64,000 nt of DNA. Source: Acidobacteriota bacterium (GTDB taxonomy: Bacteria; Acidobacteriota; Blastocatellia; Pyrinomonadales; Pyrinomonadaceae). The notes beneath the pieces were generated by a model, which saw nothing but the letters and a program-made list of their open reading frames with translations, had not been told where the DNA came from and searched no databases. Location of the stretch: assembly GCA_019639235.1 (NCBI GenBank), contig JAHBSG010000006.1:118815-182814 (forward strand), given 5' to 3'. Positions 32,663 to 42,051 of the stretch are shown here, in pieces. Position 1 is the first letter of the stretch. Each line of letters opens with the position of its first letter. A program made the position numbers and the translations under genes.

Positions 32663-35107
32663 TCAGCGAGAATGGCCGTATAAACTTGGCTCCTTGACCC
32701 TATCGGCCCCGACCGAAACTCTTGCCGGATTCTCAGACACGACAGCCGCTTGCTGATTCGCGATCTTTTGCAGGGCAGTATCGCGTTCCTTGTTTTGTGT
32801 ACTGGTCGGGCCCGGATTCTCGAAGTCGCGAAGAATATCGGTGAGCGAACCCGCAGGCTGTTCAGCCGCCGACGCGAGAACTTTTTGCAGCCGCACCGCC
32901 TCGCTTGCATCTCTCGTTCCAAAGGCTCGTTTTTCTATTGCGGTGATCTCTGATGAAGTGAAGATCGGCTTGGCGACCGGCTCGTTTCTTAGTCCGAAGA
33001 GAGACGATTGCTTGAATTCGGAGGCATTCAAAGCGGCCGAGTCCACAATGCCTTTTGCGGCACTGACCTCATCATTCAGCCTTTGTTCCCGGCCTTCTAC
33101 GAGTGATTTAATGGTTCGTCTGATCGCCCTATGTTCGCGACTCTCGAAGACTTGATCGAGCGCTCGATCAAGCAGCGAATTTCGTCGTGGGGGATCGACA
33201 TCATGCAGGCTCAAGAACGCAACGTCGCCGGTAGCCTTATCGGCAATTGCGACCTTCTGAAAGTGTTTCGATCGAGTAAAGGTTCTTAGCTCTTCTTTGG
33301 CCTTATCGAGCTCAACCCTCGAAGCGATCTCGCGTGCGATCGCTCGACCGGCAATGATCTTGTTTTTGTGGTCCGTAAAGTCGGCAGTCGGGTTGACCTT
33401 TAGAAGTTTCCGATAAGCCCGCGAGTCATTGCCCGCTGACGCGATGAGTGTGAGCTGCTCATTCCAGTTTTTGTCGTAATGCTCCTCCAATTTTAGGCGG
33501 AGCGAAAGGGTGTCGATTTCCGCCAGCTGGTCGGTCGAATAGATAGGTTCGGAGGGCGTTTTTCCTTCGCAATTAGCTGCTAAGATCGTTCCAATAATCT
33601 TGGCTTTGTTCCCTTCGTTTCTCTGATTTTCCCGAACGCCGGATAGCTGCCCATTGAGCTTGCTTACGATGTCATGTCTGAGTCGATCATTCTCGTTCGA
33701 TACCGTCGATCCCTGGCCCTTTCCAGCTAGTCGCAAGGCTGTGTCTTTGAGCTTACGAGCAAAAACAACGACCGCGCTCTTTGAAGTAGCCTCTTCACGA
33801 TCCAGCTGAGCGAGCGACACTTTCCTTTGTCCGACATTCACGACGCTAATGTATTGCCTGTCATTGAGATCCGCATAGTTCTTTGCCAAGAGGCGCTCGC
33901 GCATTTCCGAGACAGCTTTTTCCGCGGCGAGCCGCGAAAAATCTTCATTACTTCTTGGCTCGACCTCCTGCTTGTTTTCAAGTTCCGTTCTGATGCTTTC
34001 AAGGTAAGAGAACCTGCGAGCATTCGAGTGCTCAAGACAATGTTTCTGTAGTTTGTCGAGATCGTCTTTTGTCAGCGATGGGGTGGGGAGTTTCCAGCCG
34101 CTCTTCTTGTATAGCTTCTTGATCCCAACCGCCTCACGGATCGCATCGGTCGCAGCCTTCTTAAGGCTGTCTTTTGCCGCTTCCTCATGGGCGCGCATTT
34201 TAAGAAGGATCGTTCTTATCTGTCGCTCGGGAGACGTGTTCGGCTCTAGATTTGAACTGACGCTACTCTGCTCAAGATCATGAAGCGACAGCCGCCGTTT
34301 CTGTCCGCTTACGGGATCAGCGACAAGGAACCTCATTCTGTCGCCGTGCTCGGTCAATATTTTTAGCTTTGACTCGATGCGTTGCAGCTCATACTCCGCA
34401 AGAATTCCGCGTCGGAGGATCTCACGTTCTTCCTTCGCTTCTTGATGTATTCCTTCGCCTTTTTCCAGATCAGTCTTGTCACGTGTGAGGGATCCAGATT
34501 CCTTCCGACTCTGCCTGGCCCTGCGTGTTAGCTCCCGCTCTCTATCGCGGACCATCAACTGTTCCATCTTTTCGATTGCGGCGTCGATCAATCCGCCCGA
34601 TGTTAAGACCTTTTCACCGTCCCTAAGCTCGAAATAGGGTAGGCTCTCCCTCGGGATCTTTGTCATGGATCGCGTCTCAAGATCCTTATTCAGGAATTCC
34701 TTCTGTATTGCGATGTGCACGTGAGGGTTCTTGGTATTGAGATGTACGGATGCCGCCCACGAAACGCGATCGGCATTAAGCAGAGTTTCCAGTCTTGCCA
34801 TTGCTGCCCGAGTTGTGTCCTTGAGCGCTGCCCGTCTTTGCTTTTCGGTACTTCCCAGAGCTCGGTAGTCATCCGGCCGGAACGAAAGAACAAGATGATG
34901 CAGGTCCTCGTTCGAGGGACGGCCACGGCCCACGACCGGCTTGATCGAATTGTTAGCGCTCTTAACAGAGAGTTCGTCCGCGAAAGCATTGAACAATTCG
35001 CGGCCTTTTTCGTGTTCACGTTCGGTGTCGATCTTACTGTGAGCAATGTAGTGAATAAGCCCTCTCGAGCTTCCTCTTTTGGACTGCACGCTTGCGATGA
35101 CTCTCAT
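32663..35107 (-). CDS. MobP-type conjugative relaxase
   Basis: 814 residues. The N-terminal 200 residues hold the HUH relaxase signatures: a candidate catalytic Tyr in GLIHYIAHSK (Tyr20), HHLVLSF (about 70-76) and the metal-binding triad VHLNTKNPHVHIA (His122, His129, His131). The rest is long, charged and helical, with no helicase motif visible. It nicks oriT, stays covalently bound to the DNA and is led by the coupling protein into the channel. The start overlaps the accessory gene by four bases. Confidence 0.9.
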   Translation of the reverse strand: MRVIASVQSKRGSSRGLIHYIAHSKIDTEREHEKGRELFNAFADELSVKSANNSIKPVVGRGRPSNEDLHHLVLSFRPDDYRALGSTEKQRRAALKDTTRAAMARLETLLNADRVSWAASVHLNTKNPHVHIAIQKEFLNKDLETRSMTKIPRESLPYFELRDGEKVLTSGGLIDAAIEKMEQLMVRDRERELTRRARQSRKESGSLTRDKTDLEKGEGIHQEAKEEREILRRGILAEYELQRIESKLKILTEHGDRMRFLVADPVSGQKRRLSLHDLEQSSVSSNLEPNTSPERQIRTILLKMRAHEEAAKDSLKKAATDAIREAVGIKKLYKKSGWKLPTPSLTKDDLDKLQKHCLEHSNARRFSYLESIRTELENKQEVEPRSNEDFSRLAAEKAVSEMRERLLAKNYADLNDRQYISVVNVGQRKVSLAQLDREEATSKSAVVVFARKLKDTALRLAGKGQGSTVSNENDRLRHDIVSKLNGQLSGVRENQRNEGNKAKIIGTILAANCEGKTPSEPIYSTDQLAEIDTLSLRLKLEEHYDKNWNEQLTLIASAGNDSRAYRKLLKVNPTADFTDHKNKIIAGRAIAREIASRVELDKAKEELRTFTRSKHFQKVAIADKATGDVAFLSLHDVDPPRRNSLLDRALDQVFESREHRAIRRTIKSLVEGREQRLNDEVSAAKGIVDSAALNASEFKQSSLFGLRNEPVAKPIFTSSEITAIEKRAFGTRDASEAVRLQKVLASAAEQPAGSLTDILRDFENPGPTSTQNKERDTALQKIANQQAAVVSENPARVSVGADRVKEPSLYGHSR

Positions 35108-35784
35108 TCGACGGTGTTGGGCGGCTTCGATGTTGAGGACGAAGAGGACGCGAGTTTGTCCTTGATGGCCTTGACCTTCGTCAAAAGATACAGTTCGTGG
35201 GCACTGTCATCGCCCAAAGGTATATCGTGAAAAGCTGCAAACTGACTCAAATCTTCTGCCGCTTCACCGATCTGATTTGCCCTCGCTGCCGCGGCGATCA
35301 GTACGGCCTGATCTCTTTCCTTCGGGCTTGGTGATGAGAATTCGAGGAGCCGGGTGAGAGTCAAATTCTGCGACGAAACTAAGATCGAGGCCAAGCAGTA
35401 AAGTTCACGCAGGAAGGTCGGCACCGCTCGCGAGTTTTCCGCAAGGACCTTGACTTCATCTTCGAGTGCTTCTACTCGCTCAAGAATTTCGTCTAGCCGG
35501 CTTCCGATCTGGGAAGAAATATCGTCGCTCTTGCGGCCATGTTTGACGAGCCAATCGAGTTTCCCCTGACACGGATTCGACGTGAAGTTAACCCGCTTGT
35601 CGGTCAAGGCAAAACGGATCATCTTCCGCACTATCGAAGACTTTACTTCGCCGGTTTCGTTTACTATCTCGTTGAGCTTCTTATCATCGGAATCGAATGG
35701 CCTTATGCAGATCGGTTCCCCAGGCTTGTCTTCCTGGACTTCATCTATCCGGCTGACGATAATCTCGCGCTCGCGTTTTCTCAT
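35104..35784 (-). CDS. MobC-like relaxosome accessory protein
   Basis: 226 residues from the ATG at 35784 (MRKREREI); a longer ORF from 35877 adds a segment without clear features. The first part (residues 20-75) resembles ribbon-helix-helix/MobC DNA-binding proteins (IRPFDSDDKKLNEIVNETGEVKSSIVRKMIRFAL). A coiled coil follows (IGSRLDEILERVEALEDEVKVLAEN). It overlaps the relaxase gene and probably helps the relaxase find and bend oriT. Confidence 0.65.
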   Translation of the reverse strand: MRKREREIIVSRIDEVQEDKPGEPICIRPFDSDDKKLNEIVNETGEVKSSIVRKMIRFALTDKRVNFTSNPCQGKLDWLVKHGRKSDDISSQIGSRLDEILERVEALEDEVKVLAENSRAVPTFLRELYCLASILVSSQNLTLTRLLEFSSPSPKERDQAVLIAAAARANQIGEAAEDLSQFAAFHDIPLGDDSAHELYLLTKVKAIKDKLASSSSSTSKPPNTVE

Positions 35785-35882
35785 AGACCTGTCTGAGCTT
35801 CCTGTTCGTAAACAGCCACCCTGAGCCGCAAACCATCGCAAGATCCATACCCTAAGTGACGCAACCGGATCGCTCATTCCTT

Positions 35883-35901
35883 TTGTAAACTCGGTTTACA
35901 A
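35883..35901. repeat. Exact palindrome in the relaxase-RHH intergenic region (oriT or operator candidate)
   Basis: TTGTAAAC and GTTTACAA are separated by TCG. A further GTTTAC half-site is at about 35935-35940. The palindrome lies about 100 bases upstream of the chosen mobC start in the 260-base divergent gap, where MobP systems usually keep oriT and the mob promoter. Apart from this and the sigma-54-like site at 36077, I see no other structure in 35902-36076. No nick site can be assigned by eye. Confidence 0.4.
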
Positions 35902-36076
35902 GCCATAAAGTAGCGGCCTCCAATAAGTTGCGGTGTTTACATCTACTCAGAACAGGTCTATCCTGTCGTACCGTTTCTCAAGGTTTCTCTACAATTTCCT
36001 TTGGGTCGCGCTCGATTGGCTTATTTGTTCACCAAAAGCGGTTCGTTTTTACACCTTTCATCAACAAACACGTCGG

Positions 36077-36091
36077 TGGCACAGCAGTTGT
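36077..36091 (+). promoter_or_regulatory. Near-consensus sigma-54-type promoter for the RHH gene
   Basis: The sequence reads TGGCAC-N5-TTGT. The -24 half is perfect; the -12 GC is changed to GT, with ten bases kept between. Transcription would start near 36103, about 40 bases before the RHH ATG, whose ribosome-binding site is GAAGGAG. Weaker than the other sites in this window. Confidence 0.4.
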
Positions 36092-36141
36092 TTAGTCCCT
36101 CGTAGGTCTTAGTAACATCTAGAAGGAGCTACTCAAAGTCG

Positions 36142-36399
36142 ATGTCAACAACCACAGAAACCAACCCAACGAAAAAACCAAATTCAGAGCATCCGATGCT
36201 TCAAATAACCCGCCTCAACCATGTAAAGATCAACGCGAGGATCCTGGATTCGACCGATGAGAAACTGAAGAAATATCTTCAGTTCGCGACGGTCCAGATG
36301 GACACTAAAATTACCAACGATGACGTGATCGACTACGCTCTCAACTTGCTTTTCGAGCGCGACTCGGCATTCAGGGGTTGGCTCAAACGAATGGCATGA
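36142..36399 (+). CDS. Small ribbon-helix-helix-like DNA-binding protein
   Basis: 85 residues. A short polar N-terminus precedes KINARILDSTDEKLKKYLQFATVQMDTKITNDDVIDYALNLLFE, a strand-helix-helix pattern like RHH regulators and plasmid partition proteins. It is the only plus-strand gene in the 30261-40457 interval and is divergent from the relaxase operon. A role as repressor of transfer genes or as relaxosome helper is likely but unproven. Confidence 0.6.
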   Translation: MSTTTETNPTKKPNSEHPMLQITRLNHVKINARILDSTDEKLKKYLQFATVQMDTKITNDDVIDYALNLLFERDSAFRGWLKRMA

Positions 36400-36412
36400 A
36401 TAACCGTTTCGT

Positions 36413-37117
36413 TCAGCCGAGAAATGCCGATGGATAACCGCCGGCACCGTCTAGTCTTGTAGCAGGAACTGTTAGCTCAACCTGATCGTAGCGGCTCAAG
36501 ATCTTGTCGAGTTCGATCTCAAAAGAGCGGATCGTCAGTTGATTGCTTTCTTTGGAAAGATGCTCGGCAAGGAAATCCAGATCAGCGGACAGAAGATCGG
36601 TCCTAGCCGTCGAAGCCGCTCGTGCGAGCCGATCGGCGGCTTCTTGGAACGTCTCTCCGTCATGACCTTTCATCCATCGCCAAGTAATGTGATGTCCGTA
36701 GCTTTGTTCGATCAACTGATTCCAAACTGCACGATTGGTCTTCATTCGATTCCGGCCGTTCATAGTGTCGATCACGTACCGAGAATCGGAGAGGATCTCG
36801 ACACGGCAGGAACGGCGAAGTTCCTCAAGGGCCGTCACGCAGGCAAGGATCTCGGCCTGCTGATTAGTGATCGTTCCGAGATACTTGGCGACAAGTTTCA
36901 CCTCCATCCGGTTACGGTCGATGATCACCGCGCCGCCGCCCGCGGACGAGTCCGCCGCCCCGTTTCTGAGGCAGGATGCGTCGGCGTAGATCGTGACGAT
37001 TGGCGTATAGTTTTCGACCGGGCGGCGGCCATTCTCCTTTTCAAATCTCACAGTAGTCACCGGGTTCAGTTCACGCGTGATAGGCAGAAAAAAGGGCGCC
37101 GGATAGCCGATGCCCAA
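36413..37117 (-). CDS. RNase HI-like protein
   Basis: 234 residues if the TTG at 37117 is the start; the RNase H fold itself begins about residue 36. Acidic active-site residues are in place: VTIYADAS (Asp), NQQAEI (Glu), EILSDSRYV (Asp) and EAADRLARA (Asp). WNQLIEQSYGHHITWRWMKGHDG matches the basic-protrusion region. The N-terminal 35 residues and C-terminal 80 residues are extra and unrecognised. It removes RNA from RNA-DNA hybrids, useful for ICE replication or transfer priming. It stands next to an SSB gene, a common pairing on plasmids. Confidence 0.82.
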   Translation of the reverse strand: MGIGYPAPFFLPITRELNPVTTVRFEKENGRRPVENYTPIVTIYADASCLRNGAADSSAGGGAVIIDRNRMEVKLVAKYLGTITNQQAEILACVTALEELRRSCRVEILSDSRYVIDTMNGRNRMKTNRAVWNQLIEQSYGHHITWRWMKGHDGETFQEAADRLARAASTARTDLLSADLDFLAEHLSKESNQLTIRSFEIELDKILSRYDQVELTVPATRLDGAGGYPSAFLG

Positions 37118-37147
37118 AATTGCTTTTGTCCGTCTACAGCCTACCGA

Positions 37148-37576
37148 TCAAAACTGGTCCGCAAACGGCTCGCTGCCCGCCGTTTCAACCGCCGGACCGG
37201 TATAACTCGGCTCCTCCGCAACCATTTCCACACCGGCGTCACCATTGCCGTTTCGGTTGCCACCCGCGAATTCGAATGACTGGAGAATGACCTCCGCCCC
37301 GGCACGAGGTTCGTTGTTCTTCGTTACCCACGGTTTGAAGGTGAGCTTTCCGAGCACTAACAAATGAGTGCCCTTTTTGACGTTTGCCGCCAGAATCTCT
37401 GCGACTTTTCCGAACGCCGTTACGTTGAACCACTCGGTGACCTGGACCTTCCCCTCTTGGGTTTTCCTGAAAGAGTTCGAGGCTATCGAAAATGATGCGA
37501 TCGGCAAGCCCTCCTGCGAATACCGAAGTTCTGCATTACCGCCTGTGTTCCCGAGAATTGAGATCGATGCTGACAT
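37148..37576 (-). CDS. ssb: Single-stranded DNA-binding protein (first copy)
   Basis: 142 residues from the ATG at 37576, which has AGGAG upstream; the ORF opens further back at 37624 without an equally good site. The OB-fold has SISILGNTGGNAELRY, FSIASNSFRKTQ, TEWFNVTAFGKVAEILAANVKKGTHL and GKLTFKPWV. The C-terminus ends DQF rather than the canonical DDDIPF, but is acidic and aromatic enough to recruit partners. It coats single strands during conjugative transfer. A second SSB lies at 40047-40457. Confidence 0.9.
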   Translation of the reverse strand: MSASISILGNTGGNAELRYSQEGLPIASFSIASNSFRKTQEGKVQVTEWFNVTAFGKVAEILAANVKKGTHLLVLGKLTFKPWVTKNNEPRAGAEVILQSFEFAGGNRNGNGDAGVEMVAEEPSYTGPAVETAGSEPFADQF

Positions 37577-37699
37577 GATATTTTTCTCCTTTGTTATCCT
37601 TATAAGCGTTGAAGCGACAGCCAAATCTGTTCGACCTATGATCTGAAGATCAAAACTGTCGTATGTTCGACCGCCGCTCCTTTTGTCTATTTACTTGCC

Positions 37700-39373
37700 T
37701 CAGGCTGCGTGTATGACCCTGACGTGTCGTCGCTCCGCCGTGCTCTTCTGTATCCGCTCAGCAATTGTATTGGTCTCAACTTTCAGTTGAGCCTCGCGGC
37801 TTCGAACGGCGTCCCAAAGGCACTGTTTCTCCTGCCGCTTCATTGCCTTCGCGTCCACGTCGTTGTAGAGCGAGAACTTCAGGAACCGCAGCTTCCCCGA
37901 TGAGGCATTAGCGATCGTCTGAAGCCATTTTCGGGTTAGGGGAGAGATACGATCACGCAGACGAACTTCCTGGGATTTTGCGACCGTATTCAGCGCAGTG
38001 AATTCTTTAAGAGAGAGGGTCAGATGCTCTTTGAACGACGCATACGCCTGCTTCTTGAGTTCCGCAACATGTGACGTATCGACAGCGTCTCGAAGGGCGA
38101 CGTAAAGCTCCTGATATGCCTGATGACGCAGACTTCTGAGATGAAAGTCTTCGTACTGGCGATTCCAAAGGACGCGACAAACGCAAGCAACGTACTGCAT
38201 CTCTTCATGGTCCGGATTGACCTCCTGATCGACCATGTATTCGAATGTTCGGCCTTGTCCGTATGATCGTATCCGGCGCGCCGAGCGAGTGACGCTCCTT
38301 CCGTAGAGCTGATCCAGCTTGACGCCGAGCCACGCCTCGAACTCTTGGTCCGAAAACGGACGCGTTGGGTCCTCTCCCGTACTTTTCATTGGCGTCACGG
38401 GCTGCGCTCGCCCGGTCGAAAATGCGACCCATTCGTTCCGATCCGCTTCCGCCGCTGCGATGAGATCACGTGCATTTCGGACAGATGCTCCGCCGAGCGA
38501 ATGACCGACGAAAAGACGTCCCAGTTCGGAAGCAATACTCCTGGCTTCTAAAGGCAGACATGAAGCATCGAGTTCACAGTCGAAGTCGAAGACGACAACT
38601 GATCGCTGACCTGAGTTCATCGTAAGTCCGACGATACCGTTCTCGTCGTATTGTTCCAGACTCTCGAACGTGAGGAAGTCGCGATCAAGATCCTCGATGG
38701 ATTTATCGCCATCTTCGAGATAAAAGGCGGCGAAGTCGTCATATATCATCCGGCTGACCCGTCGTCGCCCGACCCTTTGAATCGCATACTTCAATTCCTC
38801 GTCAAAGTTGGGAGTCCGTGGTGGAAATGGCTTACGGTTCCGTGCCACTTCCTTTACGCGGCGCTGATCCGCAACCGTGAGTTTCTGCTCGATCGTGCGT
38901 GACTCTTCGGTCGATATCTCACGCTCGGCTACGGTGCTTGTAACCGCAGTCATCTCCAAGCCAAGGAGCCCCATCTCTTTGAGCACATCAGCGATGCAGC
39001 GTCGGCGGATCTCGCCGTAGTAATAGGAAGCTATCTGTCCGAACTCGAACGGTCCCGCATCGGGGCTGGCGATCGCCTTGACGCAGCGAACGAATTCGCG
39101 AGCATCATCTTCATTACCAAGGATGCGCATAGCGTATTCGAGCGACATGATCTTCACCCGTTCGAGTGGTTCGGGCTCCAGTTCGTCGGCTATCCTCACT
39201 ACAACGTCTCCGAGAATCGCGAACTCTTCGAGCTCCTGCCGACGCAGTGAATTTCTACCCAGATGTGCATACCAATCATGCATTGGAGAGCCGGTGTCCT
39301 GAACCGAGAATGCCAGGATCGGATTCTGGGGTGCGAAGTTTGCTAGTTGTTCGATATTGATCTGTGTTGTCAT
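37700..39373 (-). CDS. Hypothetical protein of the maintenance region
   Basis: 557 residues, soluble, no signal peptide, no recognised domain. It is charged and mainly helical, with a short beta-like part in the middle (GIVGLTMNSGQRSVVVFDFDCEL, about 250-275). The segment ELDASCLPLEARSIASELGRLFVGHSLGGASV contains a GHSLGG, which resembles a lipase nucleophile elbow. The surrounding context and missing Asp/His arguments do not support a hydrolase. It lies between two SSB genes, so a replication or transfer role is possible. Confidence 0.55.
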   Translation of the reverse strand: MTTQINIEQLANFAPQNPILAFSVQDTGSPMHDWYAHLGRNSLRRQELEEFAILGDVVVRIADELEPEPLERVKIMSLEYAMRILGNEDDAREFVRCVKAIASPDAGPFEFGQIASYYYGEIRRRCIADVLKEMGLLGLEMTAVTSTVAEREISTEESRTIEQKLTVADQRRVKEVARNRKPFPPRTPNFDEELKYAIQRVGRRRVSRMIYDDFAAFYLEDGDKSIEDLDRDFLTFESLEQYDENGIVGLTMNSGQRSVVVFDFDCELDASCLPLEARSIASELGRLFVGHSLGGASVRNARDLIAAAEADRNEWVAFSTGRAQPVTPMKSTGEDPTRPFSDQEFEAWLGVKLDQLYGRSVTRSARRIRSYGQGRTFEYMVDQEVNPDHEEMQYVACVCRVLWNRQYEDFHLRSLRHQAYQELYVALRDAVDTSHVAELKKQAYASFKEHLTLSLKEFTALNTVAKSQEVRLRDRISPLTRKWLQTIANASSGKLRFLKFSLYNDVDAKAMKRQEKQCLWDAVRSREAQLKVETNTIAERIQKSTAERRHVRVIHAA

Positions 39374-39533
39374 CTGTCTCCCTCCTGAACCGGCTCGTGG
39401 GAAGCCGGAGAAACGCGTGATTTTTTGGGCAGCGCTTCCTTTGCCCGAATTAGTGAAATCACTCGCTTTCAGGCTCGAAAATCCCTCTCAAGCTGTGGAT
39501 AAAACAAGTGGGATCTGGAAGGAAGGCACTCGA

Positions 39534-39932
39534 CTATAAGGAATCGGCAAGTTCGGCAAGCCGGCTCTGTAGGTATGCGAAAGCGCGGGGTGCCCGACTT
39601 TTGAGTTGGGCACGCCCCGTACCAAGTCCGTCCGAGGGAATAACGATCACTTGAATTTCTCCCGGGGCTGCCTTCAGGGCGATTTCGGCGAACGCGCGAT
39701 CGATCACGACCTTGTTCTGCTCGAATTCTTGATCCGTAAAGAAGGCCGCATCCTCATAACTCGGACTCTTTTTCGTCGGTATCCCGATGGCGTTCGGTTC
39801 ACCTCTCATTGCCCGCGCTTGTCCGCCAAAGCCGCGGCGCTCCGAGTTGTCGCCAAACAAAAACAGCTTGTCGCGATTCGCGCGAACATACTCCCGGCTG
39901 ATCAATCGCATGCGCACGATCTTGTATTTCAT
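39534..39932 (-). CDS. DUF7831-like (macro-domain-related) protein
   Basis: 132 residues from the ATG at 39932, which has AGGA upstream. Pattern: LFLFGDNSERRGFGGQARAM, GEPNAIGIPTKKSPS, a middle helix and IVIPSDGLGTGRAQL near the end. This is the layout I recall for DUF7831, a small domain common on phages and plasmids and thought to be related to macro domains. It may bind nucleotides. It is downstream of the second SSB gene. Confidence 0.65.
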   Translation of the reverse strand: MKYKIVRMRLISREYVRANRDKLFLFGDNSERRGFGGQARAMRGEPNAIGIPTKKSPSYEDAAFFTDQEFEQNKVVIDRAFAEIALKAAPGEIQVIVIPSDGLGTGRAQLKSRAPRAFAYLQSRLAELADSL

Positions 39933-40046
39933 AGGTTCCTGCTTGATGAGGACGGACCGCCGTATCGGAATGGACGAGATCATCACGACCTTCGATCGAC
40001 CTAGGTACGACGGCCCGTTGGCGAAGGGCTCGCTTGGAAAGTTGAA

Positions 40047-40457
40047 TCAATAAGCTGCGGCCTGCTGTCCGACTTCCTGTACATCAGCAGGAATGTATTC
40101 AGGGGCCGCGCCGGCGTCACCTTCAGCAGGGCGTCGTCCACCGGGGAGGAACTGAAATTCCTGCAGAATGATATCGGCACCCGCCTGCGGCTCGCCATTG
40201 CGGTCGAGCCAGGGATTGAACGAAAGCCGGCCCTGAACGGCCAAACCTGTTCCCTTTTTTACGTATCGCGCCAGGGTCTCCGCTTGCTTCCCGAAGGCAA
40301 TGACGCGGAACCAGTCGGTCTTCTGCTCCTTACCTGCAGACGTGGTTTTGAAAGTGTTAGAGGCAATTGAGAAACTTGCCATCAGCGTACCGTTTTCGCT
40401 GATCTTTGTTTCCGGTGCCTTTCCGAGATTTCCTATGATCGAAATGTTTGCTGACAT
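40047..40457 (-). CDS. ssb: Single-stranded DNA-binding protein (second copy)
   Basis: 136 residues with the OB-fold segments SANISIIGNLGKAPETKI, FSIASNTFKTT, KTDWFRVIAFGKQAETLARYVKKGTGL and GRLSFNPWL. It is clearly paralogous to the protein at 37148-37576, with the same N-terminal pattern and KKGT turn. The tail ends GQQAAAY, so the usual acidic SSB tip is missing. It may act in a different step or form mixed tetramers. Confidence 0.88.
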   Translation of the reverse strand: MSANISIIGNLGKAPETKISENGTLMASFSIASNTFKTTSAGKEQKTDWFRVIAFGKQAETLARYVKKGTGLAVQGRLSFNPWLDRNGEPQAGADIILQEFQFLPGGRRPAEGDAGAAPEYIPADVQEVGQQAAAY

Positions 40458-41358
40458 TTTGTTTAATCGCTCCTTAGTCGAATCTTTGAGCTCTGGACAA
40501 CGCCGAAGGTTTTACCCATCGCCCGCATTGTCGAAACCTCTGCCGGTTGGGGGCTGTTGTCTGCCAGCCGCCCCGTTTTTCATAACCGACCGTCCACTCA
40601 GCTTATAAATGACATTTTCCGCCGACAGCATTTTTTCCGGCTGCTGGACCAAGACCTGGGGGAAAAATCAAAAAAGCAGCCTGGTTGGATCCAACGTCAC
40701 GGGACTAAATCGCCATGTGCTCGTGCCGCATTCGGCGCGGGACGCGTGAACTCGGATCAGTAATTGGGACAAACAAGGAGGGCCCGGACTGGAAAAGGAT
40801 CACAAGCTTTTAGTGGGGTTGGCCGACAGAGGGAATTAGGAACAAAAACTGGCGAATTTTTGCACCGGTCTGGTTCATTCATGCACCAAGAGGATTAGTA
40901 ATGAACCAAACGTCAGCATCGCGACACTCTATTTATCCTAGGAAGCTTCGAATGACGTGCCGAGCCACGAGCGACTGTGTGTCATCCACGGGTCTTACGG
41001 TATGAGTTTTGCTTACCCAATTGTTTACCAAGAGAAAAGAGGTCTGGAATGTCTTTTTAGTGAGCTTTTGGTCTGAGCTCTTGTTTGTTGTAACGGTTGA
41101 CTAATTTTCTCTGGCTAATGCAATATTTATGTAATCGAGAACGACCCGGCCAGTGTTTTCCTGCCGTAGAAATCACGAAAACCCAAGCCGCAAAGTTACA
41201 TATCTAACTGTAAGAACCTAACCCCAAGCACGAGGTTACTCTCAAGGGCAGGTTTTTCGAGGAAGATATCGCAGAACCGTCTCCATTAGGAACAGAAGGT
41301 AATTAGGGACTCTGTGCCTTAGATTCTGTGAGAATCCTGCTTCGACGAGAGAGACAGA
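40458..41358. other. Long non-coding interval with an inverted repeat
   Basis: About 900 bases without a credible gene. The main structure is an exact inverted repeat: TGGTTCATT (40871-40879) and AATGAACCA (40900-40908). The motif TGCACC occurs beside it at 40861-40866 and inside it at 40882-40887. The same arms occur upstream of the virB8 block. No clear sigma-54 site was found here. The last part (41150-41358) is probably the promoter region of the ECF operon, but I cannot point to a -35/-10 pair with confidence. A transfer origin cannot be excluded. Confidence 0.45.
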
Positions 41359-42051
41359 ATGATCGAATCTCTTTTTGAAGACCTTCCGCCACACGGCGGA
41401 TACGACAGAAAGGATGCGAAGCGCACGCCGGATGCGGAGGGTGCGCCCACAGAGAGTTCCTTCCTCGCCTCGTTACCAATCGTCCAACGAATAGTCTCCC
41501 GACGCCGTTCGCATGTGGATCCAGAGAGTAAGTCCGATCTAGTGCAAGACGTAGCCCTAAGGATTTGGCGTTGGGGTTCGAAGTACCAGGAAAAGAGCGA
41601 GCAGATGTCCGGCGACGACTGGAACGCTTTTGCTGCACGGACTGCCTATAACGAAATAAATCGACAGCTGTCGCGCGAGGGTCGACTACCGAACGTCCCG
41701 CTTGAAGAAGTTTCCGACGTTCAGCAACAATCTGCCGCGGATCAAACCGATGTCGAAGTTTTTTCTCTGATCCAACAAGTCTGGCAAGCAACTTGCGAAC
41801 TATCGTTGCGGCAGCGTCGATCGCTACTGCTTCACTCACAAGATTTGACTATCTATTTTCTCCAGATCGGAGCTACGGAAGAGGATTTGGCAATGGTATT
41901 GGAACTTACTGACGTGGGTTGGGACTCGGTTCGAGATCGGTTGCCAATGACGGACATTGAGATTGCTGAAATCGCTGGTGGAACAGCTGGCTCAATCAAG
42001 AAGGCCAGGTACGAGGCTCGCGTAAAGCTCGAAGGATCGATTGGAAGATGA
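41359..42051 (+). CDS. ECF-type sigma factor of the CHAT operon
   Basis: 230 residues. Region 2 is seen at SSFLASLPIVQRIVSRRRSHVDPESKSDLVQDVALRIWRW followed by WNAFAARTAYNEINRQL. A region 4-like helix-turn-helix is near the end (MTDIEIAEIAGGTAGSIKKARYEARVKLEG). The middle is longer than in standard ECF factors. It is first of five genes; the anti-sigma gene starts four bases before its end. It probably directs expression of its own operon once the membrane-bound anti-sigma releases it. Confidence 0.75.
   Translation: MIESLFEDLPPHGGYDRKDAKRTPDAEGAPTESSFLASLPIVQRIVSRRRSHVDPESKSDLVQDVALRIWRWGSKYQEKSEQMSGDDWNAFAARTAYNEINRQLSREGRLPNVPLEEVSDVQQQSAADQTDVEVFSLIQQVWQATCELSLRQRRSLLLHSQDLTIYFLQIGATEEDLAMVLELTDVGWDSVRDRLPMTDIEIAEIAGGTAGSIKKARYEARVKLEGSIGR

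Noticed and set aside
37700..39373. Hydrolase call from the GHSLGG motif
   Set aside because: No alpha/beta-hydrolase strand order or matching Asp/His context is visible; the motif is probably chance.
40740..40760. Possible sigma-54 site near the second SSB gene (GTGCC context)
   Set aside because: The -12 half (GCAA on this strand) is missing at the required distance.
41303..41839. 178-residue minus-strand ORF opposite the ECF sigma gene
   Set aside because: Shadow of the sigma gene; Arg-rich and without recognisable fold.
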